This document shows positions 41,233 through 53,960 of a stretch of 64,000 nt of DNA, piece after piece. The stretch lies in NCBI RefSeq assembly GCF_963576545.1, contig NC_083637.1, positions 20,084,507 through 20,148,506 on the forward strand. Reading direction: 5' to 3'. The DNA is from Limanda limanda. Taxonomy: Eukaryota; Chordata; Actinopteri; Pleuronectiformes; Pleuronectidae. The translations under genes and the position numbers were made by a program. The notes below the pieces were generated by a model that ran no database searches, had not been told where the DNA came from, and saw only the letters and a program-made list of their open reading frames with translations. How positions within the stretch are numbered: position 1 is the first letter of the stretch; each line of letters starts with the position of its first letter.

Positions 41233-44204
41233 CATCTTTACTGTGGTTAAGTGAGCTGTTATTTGTAAATAAACCCAGACAAATCTCTGGCCACTTAAAA
41301 TGTGATGCTTATCTATTTGAAGTGTTACGGTACAGATGCGTGGAGCACCAATAAAGGGTTAGGGTTAGAACACAAACATTTTTACTTTTACTTTTGTATT
41401 TTCGGTTAATGTGCTTGTGTGAGAGGTATCTGCCATTGTAGAACAGCAGTATGTGCAGACCTTATCACAGCAAGGTGAAACCTGTTAATGAACTATTCCT
41501 GAAATGTACCCAGAGCTATAGCAGTTGTCCCTTCATGACCCTTTTACTGTGTAGTAGCTACTGTTCCCTGAGTGAGGGGATTGCGCCATAAGTCACCCTC
41601 CCACCGCTCACTGAGCAGAACGGACCAAACTTCCAAGGAAACATGGGCACAAAGGAAGTTTCCGTTGGGCGTGAGTGAAACTTAAAAAAAGTCAAGATAT
41701 TCATGTATAATCCCAGTGGGATAACTGCCAGGATTAGGGCTGGTAGTGAGAGCTGCAGCATGCACAACGCGGACATGAGAGGAAACACCAGCTATACTTC
41801 TCACTGTGGAAGCCATTGAAGCTCATTTTTATACTGTAAAACATTTGGGTGGGTTTTCAGGCTCGATTTAGTTTTAGGCATAATCTGATAAATTTGGCAA
41901 TAAAAAAATGCACATATTTCGAAACATTTTATTTTCATAGCTGTGCTATTAACGCAAACATAAAGTTATATGTATTTGCAGATTGACATCCAAATAAAAT
42001 TAGCTGCAGTTAAAATCACCCCTTGAAAGGACAACTGTTAATGCTGTGCGGCTGCATGGAGCAGCGTTCACAACACCCGACTGCTGTGGTGTTGTGATTG
42101 GCTGGCGTTCAGAAAGCGCGCCTGCTGTTTGTCAAAGCATGTATAAAAGCCAGATGAGGATATTAAAACATCAAACAGCAGTGAAAATTAGATGAATAAT
42201 GAACTCTCTGGCTTCACAGGGAAAAGAGAATGGACCAATGTAGTGTGTCAAATAAAGTTTGCCTCTTCCAACAAGCTTTATTCATTGTCAAATATACGTG
42301 TGTGATGTAGCAGGCGTGTCTGTCGAGTACAAATGCTAAACTCTGTTAAAAATGTTGCAGTTAGAGAGCATGGTCGATCTCCTTCAAGTTCAATAATGTG
42401 AGCCACTTCCATCCCTGCAATCTACTGGAGAACAAGAAGAGCAGAGCTTGGTAGAGAGATATCATTTCCAGATAATAAAGAAGATGATGGACCTCAAATG
42501 TGCATGATTTGATTTTAAGATGTGTTTTACTGTAATGCCTTGTTGCCTTCTCCTGTCTTGACTATCTGGATCTGTTGGAGGGTGTTTTAGTGTTTGCTAA
42601 GGGTTTTTCTTCTTTCCTCGACAGAAAAACTTCCGTCTATGATAACTGTCTGGGTTTGTAGTCAAAATCCCACGACAAAAAAGGGTTAGATCATTTTTCA
42701 GAAATCTAAGATTGGACCTTTTCTCCGATGCTGAGACAACATTTATTTAGTGAAAATAAGTGTTTGGGATGTAGATTGCCTCACACTGTTGTTGACCATG
42801 CATTAGAAGTGTTTATGTTCCTGAGCTCTCATGTCAGACTCTGAGTTCAGTCTCCTGAGGCGACAAATGTTTGTGTAGACAAACGTGTGTGTGTCTTTGT
42901 AGTGCCGTCACCCTCAGATAGAGGTGGAGGACCCTATTTGGCACTGAAAACTTGAAAAAAAAAGCAACACTGAAGAGGTAGAAGTAGATATTCTTTTTTG
43001 TGCATTTTGTTAACAAACAGATCCCTGGGAAATGCAACAAAACTAAGTCATACTAGAGAATGAAAAAGATCACAAAACTAGAAAAACTCTGCAGCCTCAC
43101 CACAAGCTGCCAACTCCTCTTCCCCCCCTCACTACTGACTGGCCTTTTGCTTTATAGCCTCACCTGCCTGGAACACACCACCTGCACTGGTAATTAGAAG
43201 GCGAGCTAAACAGAAAGAGAAATACAAACCACACTCAAGACAAGACCAAGTTTGGACCCTTGGTTACTGCTAAAATCTACGCTATGTCCCGAACTTGCGT
43301 AGATATTATTGCACAAGTCCTCACACAACTGTTGCCATTTGAACAAAAATCGCTATTTCAAATTCAAAAGTTTGTCACTTGGAGCAGAGCGGAGCACATA
43401 CAGATGAGAATGGATGTAGTTTTGAGTTCCCATGCTCTGCCAAAGGAGAAAAATAAGGCAAATAAGAACATGAGAGTTTATTATTCTGTCTAGGAAGTGT
43501 TTATATAGTTGGACTATGGAGCCTGACAGTTATTGCTCTTTCGACACAGCATGATACCATTGTGTTTGCCTTTTCTTTCAGGGAATTAACATTGTAAATA
43601 TTGGCTGACGACATGTAGGAATCTAAGAGAGGGTGGTTCTGGTTGCTGTTGTTATAGATTGAACTTGTGACTGTGTGTGTGTTTGTGTGTGTTTGTGTGT
43701 TTGTGTGTGTGCGTGCGTGTGTTTCCTTAGAGACAGAGATCAAGTTCGGATTTCCTTAACTCCACAACAGTATCTTTATCTTCATGGGATAGTGAGAACA
43801 CTGCTGCTGAGACACGATTCAAGTCAACCTTTGAATCCAGTTCTAGGTTTAGTTTGCAACACTCATTCAAATACTATGGTTACAATAATAAGGTAACATT
43901 ATGAACATTGTCAGGGCTTGTAAACATTGGTACACACATAATATGAGTGATCTGGTGTCAAGCCTCTGATTCCCACCAGTGTGAACACTAAATGGTTACT
44001 GAGCAGTAGCAGAGATAAGAGCGAGGCCACGCTGCTGCCCTTTGTCACCGTTGATCATGAACTCTGATAATGACAACAGCAATTTATCAACAAAGCCTCT
44101 TGCTGTATTTACAAAGATTAATTGAAAAACATTAATGTCAGATAGACCCAACACAATGAGAACTGGAAGAGCACTCACCTTATGAAACCACATTTAAATT
44201 CACT
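41233..44204. other. Intronic sequence, no gene seen
   Basis: Mostly unique. It includes a two-unit GGGTTA motif at about 41357 and the compound GT run at 43672. Confidence 0.55.
43672..43722 (+). repeat. Compound (GT)n microsatellite
   Basis: GT runs broken by TT and GC steps (GTGTTTGTGTGTG and GTGCGTGCGTG). Confidence 0.9.
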
Positions 44205-44530
44205 AGATCTGAATTTTTATTTGGATTTGCACCAAATTGTACACACTCATAAATATTAGTCCCCTAAATGTCCCAGATTTTTATATTATTGTCTAAGAAA
44301 TCAATGAAAATGTGGAAAAATGTGAAATAAAATTCCTGGATCCACCCCCCAATCCGGAGTCACAGAAAAATGTAATCGGTTCTTTCCTGTGCTATATCGT
44401 ATCCTTCCACCCGGTTTCAGGGAAATCTTTTCAGTTCTTATTTCGTTATCTGGCTTGAAAACAAACAAACCTACCAACAAAAGAAATGGTTTGGGGTGAA
44501 AACATAACCTTCTTGGTGGAGGTAACGACC
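44205..44530 (+). repeat. Six-copy dispersed repeat family, copy d
   Basis: This is one of the most complete copies: TTGCACCAAATTGTACACAC, CTCATAAATATTAGTCCCCT, CCTGGATCCACCC, TCGTATCCTTCCACCC, GGTTTCAGGGAAATCTTTTC and GAAAACATAACCTTCTTGG followed by TGGAGGTAAC. The pattern matches an abundant teleost interspersed repeat whose class I cannot confirm. It has no coding potential. Confidence 0.7.
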
Positions 44531-45354
44531 TCCATGTCTCTTCCATAGATACAAGTATATGCAATAATTGTTCAATACTTGAATGAGGCAGAGAGATATA
44601 CAGCCAGGTACAGCACTGGTTATTATTATATTTTGGTATCACAACATAATTCATGGTGCAGTTGAGGATGCAGTCTCTTTCCTTTTATCCCACATCATCT
44701 CAAAATGTGAGCTGACACATGTAATTAAGTGTTTAATGTTCAAAAGAAACTGTCGTCTGTCGTAAAGCTTATTGCTGTTATTAGAATAATGAACTCAGTG
44801 TAATTTCCATGTTTTAAAACAAGCATCCTAATTGAATATTTTCACACTTAAGGATCGACAACATTAGGATTTAGTCATGAGGCTGGTACTGGACCAGAAA
44901 TTGTGGATATTGTGTGTCATTCGTCTTAGTATGGGATAAAAAGTAGAAATAGTAGAAATATCCTGTTTATTTTTTTATGGAAGATCATTTATTTAATCAG
45001 GTTTTGGATATTTGTTTTTGGTAATTATTTTTATATTGGCCCAAAGCTGGTGTTTATTTTTAGACTCTCTTCTATAACTCATAAGAAATGTGTGAAATAA
45101 ACTTAGTAAACCCAATCACAAATTCATAAAAGAACATGTTTTCCCTACACTTCTCTTCAGAAATGTGATCTTGTGTCCGGGGACTGTGAGTGTTGATGGT
45201 GGAAAGTCCCCTGGGCTTCCTGCTGATGGTATTTCTATGGTCTCGGATCCTAATGAACATTAACCGATCTCTTGTCTTTCCTGCTAATGGTCCGTGACAT
45301 TGCCGTCTAAACGGAGGTTTGATCTAGGCTTTGCTCGAAGGAGATGAAACCGAA

Positions 45355-45376
45355 GTGTGTGTGTGTGTGTGTTTGT
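45355..45376 (+). repeat. (GT)n microsatellite
   Basis: GT run of about 10 units with one TT interruption near its end. Confidence 0.85.
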
Positions 45377-46719
45377 GCGGTTGTTCTTGATGGAGAGTAG
45401 AAGAAATTGGTGAAGAAGGAATTGCTTAATCTATTCTCTGAAAAAGCTTCCAGAGAAAATCCTCCCAACATACACACACAAGGAGGTAAAATCTCCATAA
45501 TGTGACCATAAACAGCTTCTTGTATAAGATGAGCTATACTGTAAAATTGTAAAAACTGTAAAAAAAAAGAAACTGTTTAGGTTTGGTAATCCTTTACTTT
45601 GGTTATTATCTCACCTTTGTTTAACTGCCAATCTAATAATATAGTTGCTCAGTTGTATTTATGATCTGGTCAAATAGGCGGCCATGCTGTAACTGTCCTG
45701 CATGTCACTGCACACAAAAACACTTGAAATAGAAGCCTGAGAAGGTCTGAAGTCTAAACTTGACTTGGCACATCAGAGAGTGAGGCCTGAAGCTGAACCA
45801 GCAGCAGGTCTGAACCTCAGCACCAGAAATAGATCTGATACCAGTTACGGACGTTATAACCGTCTCCTTCTCCCCATCTTCTTCTGTACAGTATCTCCAG
45901 AGACTTAGAAACAGTCTTGTGTACTTTGTATTATTATTTAACTAAGATAAATAACCAGACAAGGGCCATAACTAAAACAGAAGAAAAACAAGGGCGAAGG
46001 GGTATCTTTAGTGAGACAAGCAACCCTAATTAACAAAACAGGTCTACACAGATGCAAATATACATAAATCAAACATGACTCATCTCCAAACCACAACAGA
46101 GTGTGATACATTACCAATAAAGTCCTTCAAATCAGACCAGCATTCATCAGAGAAATGTCTCTTTCCTTTCGAAGTTGAACATATATTTTTTCTAATGCCA
46201 TACATGAGGACTTTTCTTCAAACCACATGGACAGATAGTGGGAGGGTCTGCACAGTAAGCAGTACTTGTTATCACGGGCAGATTGGTAACTGCACCTTTC
46301 CACATGTTGCAATGACAGGGATGTCAGATATGCTGCCCTGTAAGGCTGATTTAGATGATCTCATTATTACATTTATAACTCATGTAAATATGTATAGCTG
46401 TGTCTTTTTTGAGGCAAGTCAGTGTCTAACAGAATAAACTAGAAGGGCACATTCCTCCACAAAGGGTAATTGGTCACTTTATCACCATATTGACACATAT
46501 ATTGAGATTAACAGGGGAAAACCCATAGAATCCTCAGAGAGAGCCACATGTAATGGATCCATCTCTCAGAACGGACAGACGTGGAATAGATGCAGAGTGT
46601 AGGTGAACACATCAACAAAATATAGTAAATAACTAAATTCCTTAGGAATATTTATTTAGATTCACAAAATCTGGATCATTATGCAGTTGCACAGAATTCC
46701 ACCTGTTCATAGATACTAA

Positions 46720-46950
46720 CCCTCTACAGGTGTGGAATAACATCCTAGAAAACTATAGAAAACTTAAAACAGTTCCTGGATCCGCCCTCTTATCCCGATC
46801 TGCACCAACATATAACAAGTTATTCCCTGACTCATACCACATCCTTCCACCAAGTTCTATGCTAATCTTTCCAGTGGCTTTTGTGTGATGTTGCCAAAAA
46901 ACTAACAAACAAACGCTTATGAAAACATAACTTCCTCTGCTAAAGGGAAC
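46720..46950 (+). repeat. Six-copy dispersed repeat family, copy e
   Basis: The blocks CTGGATCCGCCCTC, CGATCTGCACCAACAT, CATACCACATCCTTCCACCA, AGTTCTATGCTAATCTTTCC, CTAACAAACAAACG and GAAAACATAACTTCCTCTGC run in consensus order. The 5' boundary is approximate. Confidence 0.65.
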
Positions 46951-48333
46951 CATGACGATCTGATGATAATTGCCTGGTGTGTGTTCCAGCGCATCATTGG
47001 ATATGGTGTAACAACAAAGAGTCTGTTATTATCTGGATTGGCTTCCGGCCTTTCCTCTGTTCACTCCACATTTAGACAATCATTTGAAAGAGCAATAACT
47101 GTGATTACGCTCATTCACTAATTCACTGCTTGATGCCATTACATCTTTAAAAGGCAGCCATCGAGAAATGCAAACATAGCCAGCAGTCACTTCTGACCAT
47201 AAGCGGCTGTTGTCTACACAGTGAGTATTTATGAGACAAACATATTTTCCCTCTGTCAGACCTGAGCCTGACTTTGGTTTACAGATACAAGTGTGAGTTC
47301 CCCCCACTGTACGCTCTACACGCTTGTATTTGCCAGATTAGGTTGGAGTTGGAGGTGCACTTGATCTGGGTGGACATTACACGTACATCTGAGAATCCTC
47401 TCCCCTCTCCCTCCCTTGCACTCATTTCTTTTCACACCAGGCACCACGATATGTTTGTTGAATTCCTGGGCTCCTTTTTTTCGCAGCGCTAAAGAAGCCA
47501 AATCGATCTGTTTTCCTCTCGTCAATAATTCAATCCCCAAAACACACAAATACACACAAGGCTGCAGACAGATGGCACAAACAAAAAACAACTTTTATTG
47601 AGTTTCTGAAATATGACCCACAGAGCTACGACCACAAAGAGCACAGATGCACAGCCAAACCACTGCCCCTGTCAGCTGACTCATTACAGTGAAAAAAGAC
47701 TCTGCCAAGGCTATTAGATAACTTTTTGGAACACATTTATCATGCACCTGACAGATGGCCTGCGCCCGATAACCCAATTTATTCTGGTTTATGATGTTTG
47801 CGGTATAAACCGAACTAGCCACCAGGTCTTATTTATTTTTAATTCCAACCCCTCGTTTTTATACTGTTACCGTGCTGGAAAGAAGGTGCAGTGCAGTCCT
47901 CGTTCAGCCGATGTGACAGACCATGGCAGACCATCTTGTCCTCGTCTGACCCACTGCATGTCACTCCCAGCTTGGGTGTCTGGCTATGCTAATTACATTG
48001 GAGCACATCTCTGCAGCGCTCTAAGTGCTGTATGAACGAGGAGTTTGGTTTTCTCCAGCTGTGTCAAACCAAGCAGGCGGGTTTTGTTTCTCTTTTAATT
48101 CTGCCTGGCGCTTTCATTTTGAGCAGCACAATTCAAATATTAGTAACACACTGAGAGGAGGTTTGCATGTTGTGCAAGAGCAAATGTGTGTCAGTGTTTG
48201 CTCAAAAGAAGTGGGTCTGATTCACAGCAGGGGGCTCGTGATGGCCTGCGCGCCCCAGCAGGAGTTTAGGATGCTGTTATTTAGAGGTAGGGGCCACACA
48301 CTGGGTGTCTTCATCAGCACCTTTCTTATATTT

Positions 48334-48338
<5 letters not shown>

Positions 48339-48365
<27 letters not shown>
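48339..48365 (+). repeat. (TA)n microsatellite
   Basis: A perfect TA run of about 13 units, immediately upstream of a dispersed repeat copy. Confidence 0.9.
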
Positions 48366-48369
<4 letters not shown>

Positions 48370-48506
48370 TTCCACCTGTTTACTAATGGCACAAAGATTC
48401 CATAGAATTTTTAGAACTGTGTACAGAATGTTTTGGTTTGAGCTGAGGAGAAACATCCCAGACCTGATTCAGCGGCATGAAACTATTTGATATTCCCAGG
48501 TTTACA

Positions 48507-48990
48507 TCCACCTTTTTTCTTCCGCTTATCCGGGCTCGGGTCGCCATGGTCGCCGGTCAAGTAGGAAATCCCATGCGTCCCTCTCCATGGTCATGCTTCC
48601 CTCTTCTTTCTGGGGGATCTTGAGGTTTTGCCAGGCCAGATGTGGATATGTTCTCCCTCTAGCAAGTTCAGGGTCTACCTTTGGGGCCTCTTCTCGGTTG
48701 GGCGTACCTGGTAAACCACCAACAGAAGGGGCCCAGGAGGCATCCTTACTGGGAACCAGCCAAACTGCTCCCTTTTAACGTGAAGGAGCAGCAGTTTTAC
48801 GCTGAGCTCTCTCCTGATATCTTAACTCACAATATCTCAAAGGCTGAGCCCAACCATTCGATGGAGAAAATCACTTCAACGTAATCGCGATCTTGATTTT
48901 TCAACAACGGTCCAGTACGACCCATTACTGCTGAGGGCGACCCCCTTATCCATCCCTCAGATAACAGACTCATGGATATACTGAGCAACA
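48507..48990 (+). repeat. Dispersed teleost repeat (CTTCCGCTTATCC family), copy 2
   Basis: This contains CTTCCGCTTATCCGGGCTCG, GCGTCCCTCTCC, TTCTTTCTGGGGGATC, CAGGGTCTACCTTTGGGG, GGGGCCCAGGAGGCATCC, TGAAGGAGCAGCAGTTTTAC and AAGGCTGAGCCCAACC in consensus order. It extends further 3' than the copy at 520-860, into about 130 bases not recognised there. It lies in the same orientation as copy 1. Confidence 0.75.
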
Positions 48991-49548
48991 TAAATGCTGG
49001 TTGATTTGCCACTACAGGTCACAGAGAGACTTTTCTTTGATTGAGCAAATTATTTTACACAATCATAGAACATGTTGATTTTGAATTGAAAAAAAATTGA
49101 AGTGACAGCAACCTACCACAAAACCTTTACACAATGGTGACACACTGGAAACTTTGCATGGTACAATGGCACCACTGCTGGAGTGCTGTTTTAGATGGTG
49201 CTCATTTAAATGTCATCATAAACTCGACAGCGGTTAAAACTGTTATTGCTCCCTCTGCCATAGCAGACAGATGTGTTAGCGGATGGCACACGGCGAGGGA
49301 AACCCCCTGTGAGCTGTGGTGACAACCTGCCCCCCCTCTCAGCACTCAGCAGCTTAGTGAAAGGGCAAGAGGAATCAGAGTTGTGATTTATATGCTAAAA
49401 ATAGTAACCCTGCCGAGCCTAACACCTCACGTCTGGATAAATGATAGCTCCATTTTGTTCTCTTCAAAGCCTCCCCTCACCTTAGTAACCACCGATTATA
49501 CTCCCGTAGCTGCAGGCTGAGGAGCTTCACTAGAGAGCCAGCAGCAAA

Positions 49549-49690
<142 letters not shown>

Positions 49691-49930
49691 GTGAGATAGC
49701 TCGAGCGAGAATTTTAATCAAGCTCAGTGTTAAATTCCAAAGTCCTTTAAACACGCCTGTGTGTGTCCGACAATGTGATTGACTGTGATGTTTGAGCGGC
49801 GTGGTTTAAGGAAAGGTGATTAATATGATGTTATATATAAATGAAAAAGTGGACGAACCACAGAAGGGACACAATTTGGTTTTGCAGTAATGCAGAATTG
49901 TCATTCATGCCATGTGGTCCTCCAAATTTG

Positions 49931-50215
49931 TCCATCCATCCATCCATCCATCCATAAAATGTTTCTTTAAGGGTCACAGAGGCACTGGAGACAATCCTAG
50001 CTGACAATGGTGTCAGAGGCAGGATACACACTGGACAGCGAATCACTGGGTTGACACACAGAGACAAACAACCATTCACATATATGGTAAATTTACAGTC
50101 TTCAGCCAACAAAACCCCAAATTACGTGTCTTTAGACTTTGGAAGGAAGCCGGAGAAAACACAGCCCCACCGGAGATCGAATGCACCACCATACCACCGC
50201 GAATTTACCAAAACG
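49931..50215 (-). mobile_element. SINE-type repeat copy with CATC tail (minus orientation)
   Basis: A (CCAT)6 run at 49931-49955 is followed by GGGTCACAGAGGCACTGGAG, CTAGCTGACAATGG, GAGGCAGGATACACACTGG, GGGTTGACACACAGAGACAA and ACAACCATTCACA. This is the reverse complement of the 3' half of the teleost repeat whose 5' tRNA-like end appears at 36452-37745 and whose 3' tail is (GGAT)n. It is moderately diverged. Confidence 0.7.
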
Positions 50216-50874
50216 GTTTACTGTTTATTGTGATATTGACAAACCTGTTTTCTATTAAGTATAAAAGATGTACAAAGTGACAGTCTTTATTTGAGAGGGA
50301 GATTGTACTGTTGTGGTTTCACGTCACACTGACCCATTTCAAAGGCCAGTCATATCTGTCAGTGGGCATATTGTCTGCAGCTGAAGCTATCGATTTAGGA
50401 AACTGTCTAACAGGAAGACACTGCATCTCTCAGACATACTGATTTGATTAAAAGAAACACACCCTTCAAGGGCTTTGTGCGTTTTGTTTACATGAATAGA
50501 ACATGTCTGTGTGTATATATACAGGTTAACCACAAGAGACCATGACTCTATAGTACAGTATAGCGAGGAGCGTATACGCTGCCACATCTAATTCAAATGT
50601 CATCTCCCAGTGAGGGATGATGGGTAGAAGAGGGAGGAGAGTATTAGGGGAGAGTATGAGCACGGGAGGGAGGAGGGAGGGAGGACTCAGGGGAGAGTCT
50701 GAAGGTGGTCAATAATTGTCTGATGCTAGATGTTAAGGGAAGGTAATTTATTAAAGAAATTGTTCACCTGCAAGCATCACTGTGAAGACGTATTCCTCAG
50801 TGCTGCAGGGAACAGATGGGTCAAAGAGATAAGTGAGTGACGGCTAGGCCAGAGATGAAGTGATACATCTCATT

Positions 50875-50912
50875 TTCTCTTTCTCTCTCTCTCTCGCTCT
50901 CTCTCTCTCTCT
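50875..50912 (+). repeat. (CT)n microsatellite
   Basis: CT units with one CG interruption. It ends in CTCTGGCAG, which looks like a cryptic splice acceptor, but no exon follows. Confidence 0.85.
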
Positions 50913-51167
50913 GGCAGCAAATGTCACACCAGGTGGATCTCTTTTGACTCAGTGGGATGCGGGTGGTCTGAATGAGCCTCACAGCCCCTTTGATGATTGC
51001 TGCACTCTGGTTATTCCATATTTTTTTTATGCTATGAAAAATAAATAGAGCCGTCAGCGTTGTTTTCATTATGAATGGCTGCTGGTCCGCTGCCCGAAGT
51101 TGATTTGAGAGAGCTCAGCCCACTGCAGCTCGAGAAGAACATCTGCAAATCCATCTTCTCGCTATTC

Positions 51168-51320
51168 CTTAAAGGATTGCAGGGGGATGATGGATCAAAT
51201 AGCAGCCGACATTTGCATGAGGGGTACACCCTGGACATGTCATTAGTGACAGCAGGGCTTACGTATAGAAACAAACAACCATTCACACATATGGTCGAGA
51301 GTCACGACTCAACCAAACAC
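51168..51320 (-). mobile_element. SINE-type repeat fragment related to 49931-50215
   Basis: AGCAGCCGACATTTG, AGGGGTACACCCTGGACATG, CAGCAGGGCTTACGTATAG and AACAAACAACCATTCACACA match the same consensus as the copy at 49931 and lie in the same (minus) orientation, 1 kb away. Confidence 0.65.
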
Positions 51321-52408
51321 AAATACACACCGTAGAGAGGATCTACACATTCCTTTCCCTCTTTACGTCTGCCTCTCTCATTCAGCTCTGTTTACACGTA
51401 TAAATGCTTCCTAAAAAAACAAGCTCCCTCCCACTTTAACCTACAGCTGTTTTGCTCTCGTCGGTTCAGGCAGACCAGAGGCAACCAGCACACCACTGGT
51501 CTGGCACACAGGACTTTTCTTTCAAGTCAAATCAAGATAAAACTATGTGCTACACTGGGTCATCTGTTCAGAGCTGCGGCAGCACTGTGTCCAGATTTTT
51601 TCTAAAACGATTTTTAGCCTTTATTGGGACGTTCAAGGTCTCTTGTGGGACTTGCAGGTTGTGGTTGTTTCTGTGTTGCAGTTCTAATGTGTGAATTCAA
51701 AACTCAATCCTGTGGCATAAAAGTTGTAGCATTTACTTTTACTAGTCCACTTCCCATTCTAAAGCATCCTGTTTGTTTGGACTGTGGGGATGTGGGCCGC
51801 AGCTTTCTGCCTGAACCTGTCACAGTGACCAGCAGTAATTGAGCCACAGCAAGACCGGCTGCAGGACTCAGTCCCCAGAACCCTGAAACTGCACCGCCGC
51901 TGCTTCACAAAGAGTTGATCTCAGTACAAAGAACCCAGAACCCAGAACTGCCGTTGCCATAAATGTGGCCATTGTGACAAACACGTTTTTGCTGTGAGCA
52001 CCAACGTCTGAGTCTCAGCTATTGGGGCGGGGGTTGCACATCACATCTCAGATTCCGATTAGCTATCTAAAATCACAGGTCTGCAACATACAGACCTGTT
52101 TGGTTCTCAACAGCAGTCTAGTGGGCCTCTCTGTCTAAAGTGGGCTTTGAACATGATCTGCCCCTGCCAGTCCCCTTGCCTCTGCCAGGTCAGGGTCACA
52201 CTGCCAAGCTGTTCATTAACAGCGGCTGGTTGGCGTCCTCCTCGCTAATTAGGCTGGGTTGAAGAGTCTGGCTAATTAGTTAACACGACTGGGCTGACCC
52301 CCCTGTGCTTCTGTTTTCATCGCTATCTCCTGGTGGCCTCCAGTCATTTGATCAGCCCTCTGCCCCGTGTTTGTTTGGGATCATTGACTTCACATGTGCC
52401 TGGGATTA

Positions 52409-52463
52409 ACTATGGGATACAAATGGTAAAATATATTTACTATGGGATACAAATGGTAAAATA
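52409..52463 (+). repeat. Tandem duplication, period 30
   Basis: ACTATGGGATACAAATGG followed by TAAAATA occurs at 52409-52433 and again at 52439-52463, with no mismatch across the 25 shared bases, so this is a recent local duplication. Confidence 0.9.
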
Positions 52464-52860
52464 CAAATACAGTTAGAGGGAAATCTCCTGGAAAATGTCT
52501 GATAAATGAAAAGGATCATCATATAAAAGAAGAATATTGGCAAATATCATTCAGTCGTTGTGTGGGCAATTCGGTCTTTCTTTGATGACTTATAACAAAA
52601 AAGATGAATCTACTGTACCTGCCAGTCAAACGTGAGCATTTCCACATTTTAACAGAGAAGTCGAATGATGTAGAGATAATAACATTTTAGAGTACAAATT
52701 GTCAAACAAGTGGTCCAGCTGTTGCTTTCTCAGAAGTGGAGGATTCTGCTCTGCTGCCTGAAGAAAATCCTCAGAGATTTTCTGTTTCTTCCTTTCCTCA
52801 CTAATTGATACACAATGGGAATCAGTGTTTTTTCCTGTCACCTGTCATGGAAATGCATGT

Positions 52861-52888
52861 TTTTCTTTTTTTCTTTTTTTTTTTTTTT
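52861..52888 (+). repeat. Poly-T tract
   Basis: T-rich run with three C interruptions and a final stretch of 15 T. It could be the complement of a retroelement poly-A tail, but no element body is recognised. Confidence 0.75.
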
Positions 52889-53689
52889 AGCATCATGTCA
52901 GTTAGAAATACATTTGCTTCTTGTTTGTCCTTTCCAGATTCATAGAGCTCAGTGAGATCTGCTCTGTTAATTGTCTTGGCTCTCAATCCAGCTGTCACCA
53001 TCCTTTATTTGTACTGACAATAAACTTTACTCTAAGAATGACAGATTCTCCTCTATTTATGCGAAAGTACTCATCATGTCAATGCATGTGACATCTGGAC
53101 AATTCCATTGGCTCCTCATTACCAGTCGCTAAAGGGCAACCTCCGTGCTACATCATCCAGTCAACATGTAACACCCCCTAGCTTTGTTTTGCCGCTACAG
53201 CCTCCCTGTGTTGAGCCCAGTGATTGAGTTCATCGTTGCTTTCGGCATTACACTCTGCTTCCCCTGCTGCTCTGTCAGGGCAGCGCCACCCAGTCTGCCT
53301 TGAATCTCCCATTAAGACCTAATTAGGCTGTAATAGAGGATAGAAGCCACAGGGGTAAACCCTTCCATCCCACTGCGCGCTGAAAAAGGATGTGTTAATG
53401 GACAACCTTGTGTTCCCAGTGACGTCGAGTCAGCTACACTCATTAACAGGTTTCACTTTCTGCACACAACAACTCGCTCAGGTGAATCGTTAAAAGGCAA
53501 CTTGCAAATCAGTCAGAGGCAAACAGTTCACACCTGTTGGGTTGGATGTTCATATTCAGTCATTCATTCGTCAGGAGATCTTTGTGACTGTAATGATTGT
53601 TGATTCATACACTAAGTGAGGCAATTACACAGGTCTGAGTTTTGCTCCAGGAATGGCAGAGTTAATCCGTTGGTTGGTCCAACAGTCAA

Positions 53690-53960
53690 GTCCAGACAGA
53701 AATATACCAACAATTATTAGATGGCGTACCACGATATTTGGTGCAGATATTCATATTCCTCAGAGGTAGAATCTTTGTAAACATTGTGATGCCCTGACTC
53801 ATATATTCCATGTGGGAAATTAACTCCTTGGATCCAATGAGGTTCAGGTTTCTAGCTTTGACGGAATTGTTTCAACAACTGTGTATTTACATTAAATCTG
53901 TAAATATATTTATATCATTATCAGGATGCGTATTAACGACTCATAGTGATCCCTGATCCT
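53690..53960 (+). repeat. Dispersed teleost repeat fragment (TTTGGTGCAGATATTCA type)
   Basis: CAACAATTATTAGATGGCGT, ACCACGATATTTGGTGCAGA, TATTCATATTCCTCAGAGG and TGTGATGCCCTGACTCAT correspond to a repeat I recall as frequent in fish introns (TATTGGATGG...ATTTGGTGCAGACATTCATG). It is old and diverged, and the class is uncertain. Confidence 0.5.

Larger units (their letters stand above)
51400..53640. other. Repeat-poor intronic stretch
   Basis: Except for the period-30 duplication and the poly-T run, no repeat is recognised. Base composition is more balanced than in its neighbours. Two identical CTAATTAGGCTG 12-mers occur at 52245-52256 and 53319-53330. Regulatory sequence is possible but unproven. 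Confidence 0.4.

Noticed and set aside
41356..41369. Second telomeric array
   Set aside because: Only two GGGTTA units, compatible with chance; mentioned only as context.
50875..50935. Splice acceptor after the CT run (CTCTGGCAG)
   Set aside because: The following sequence encodes nothing related to PKC and lacks a supporting donor; considered a cryptic site.
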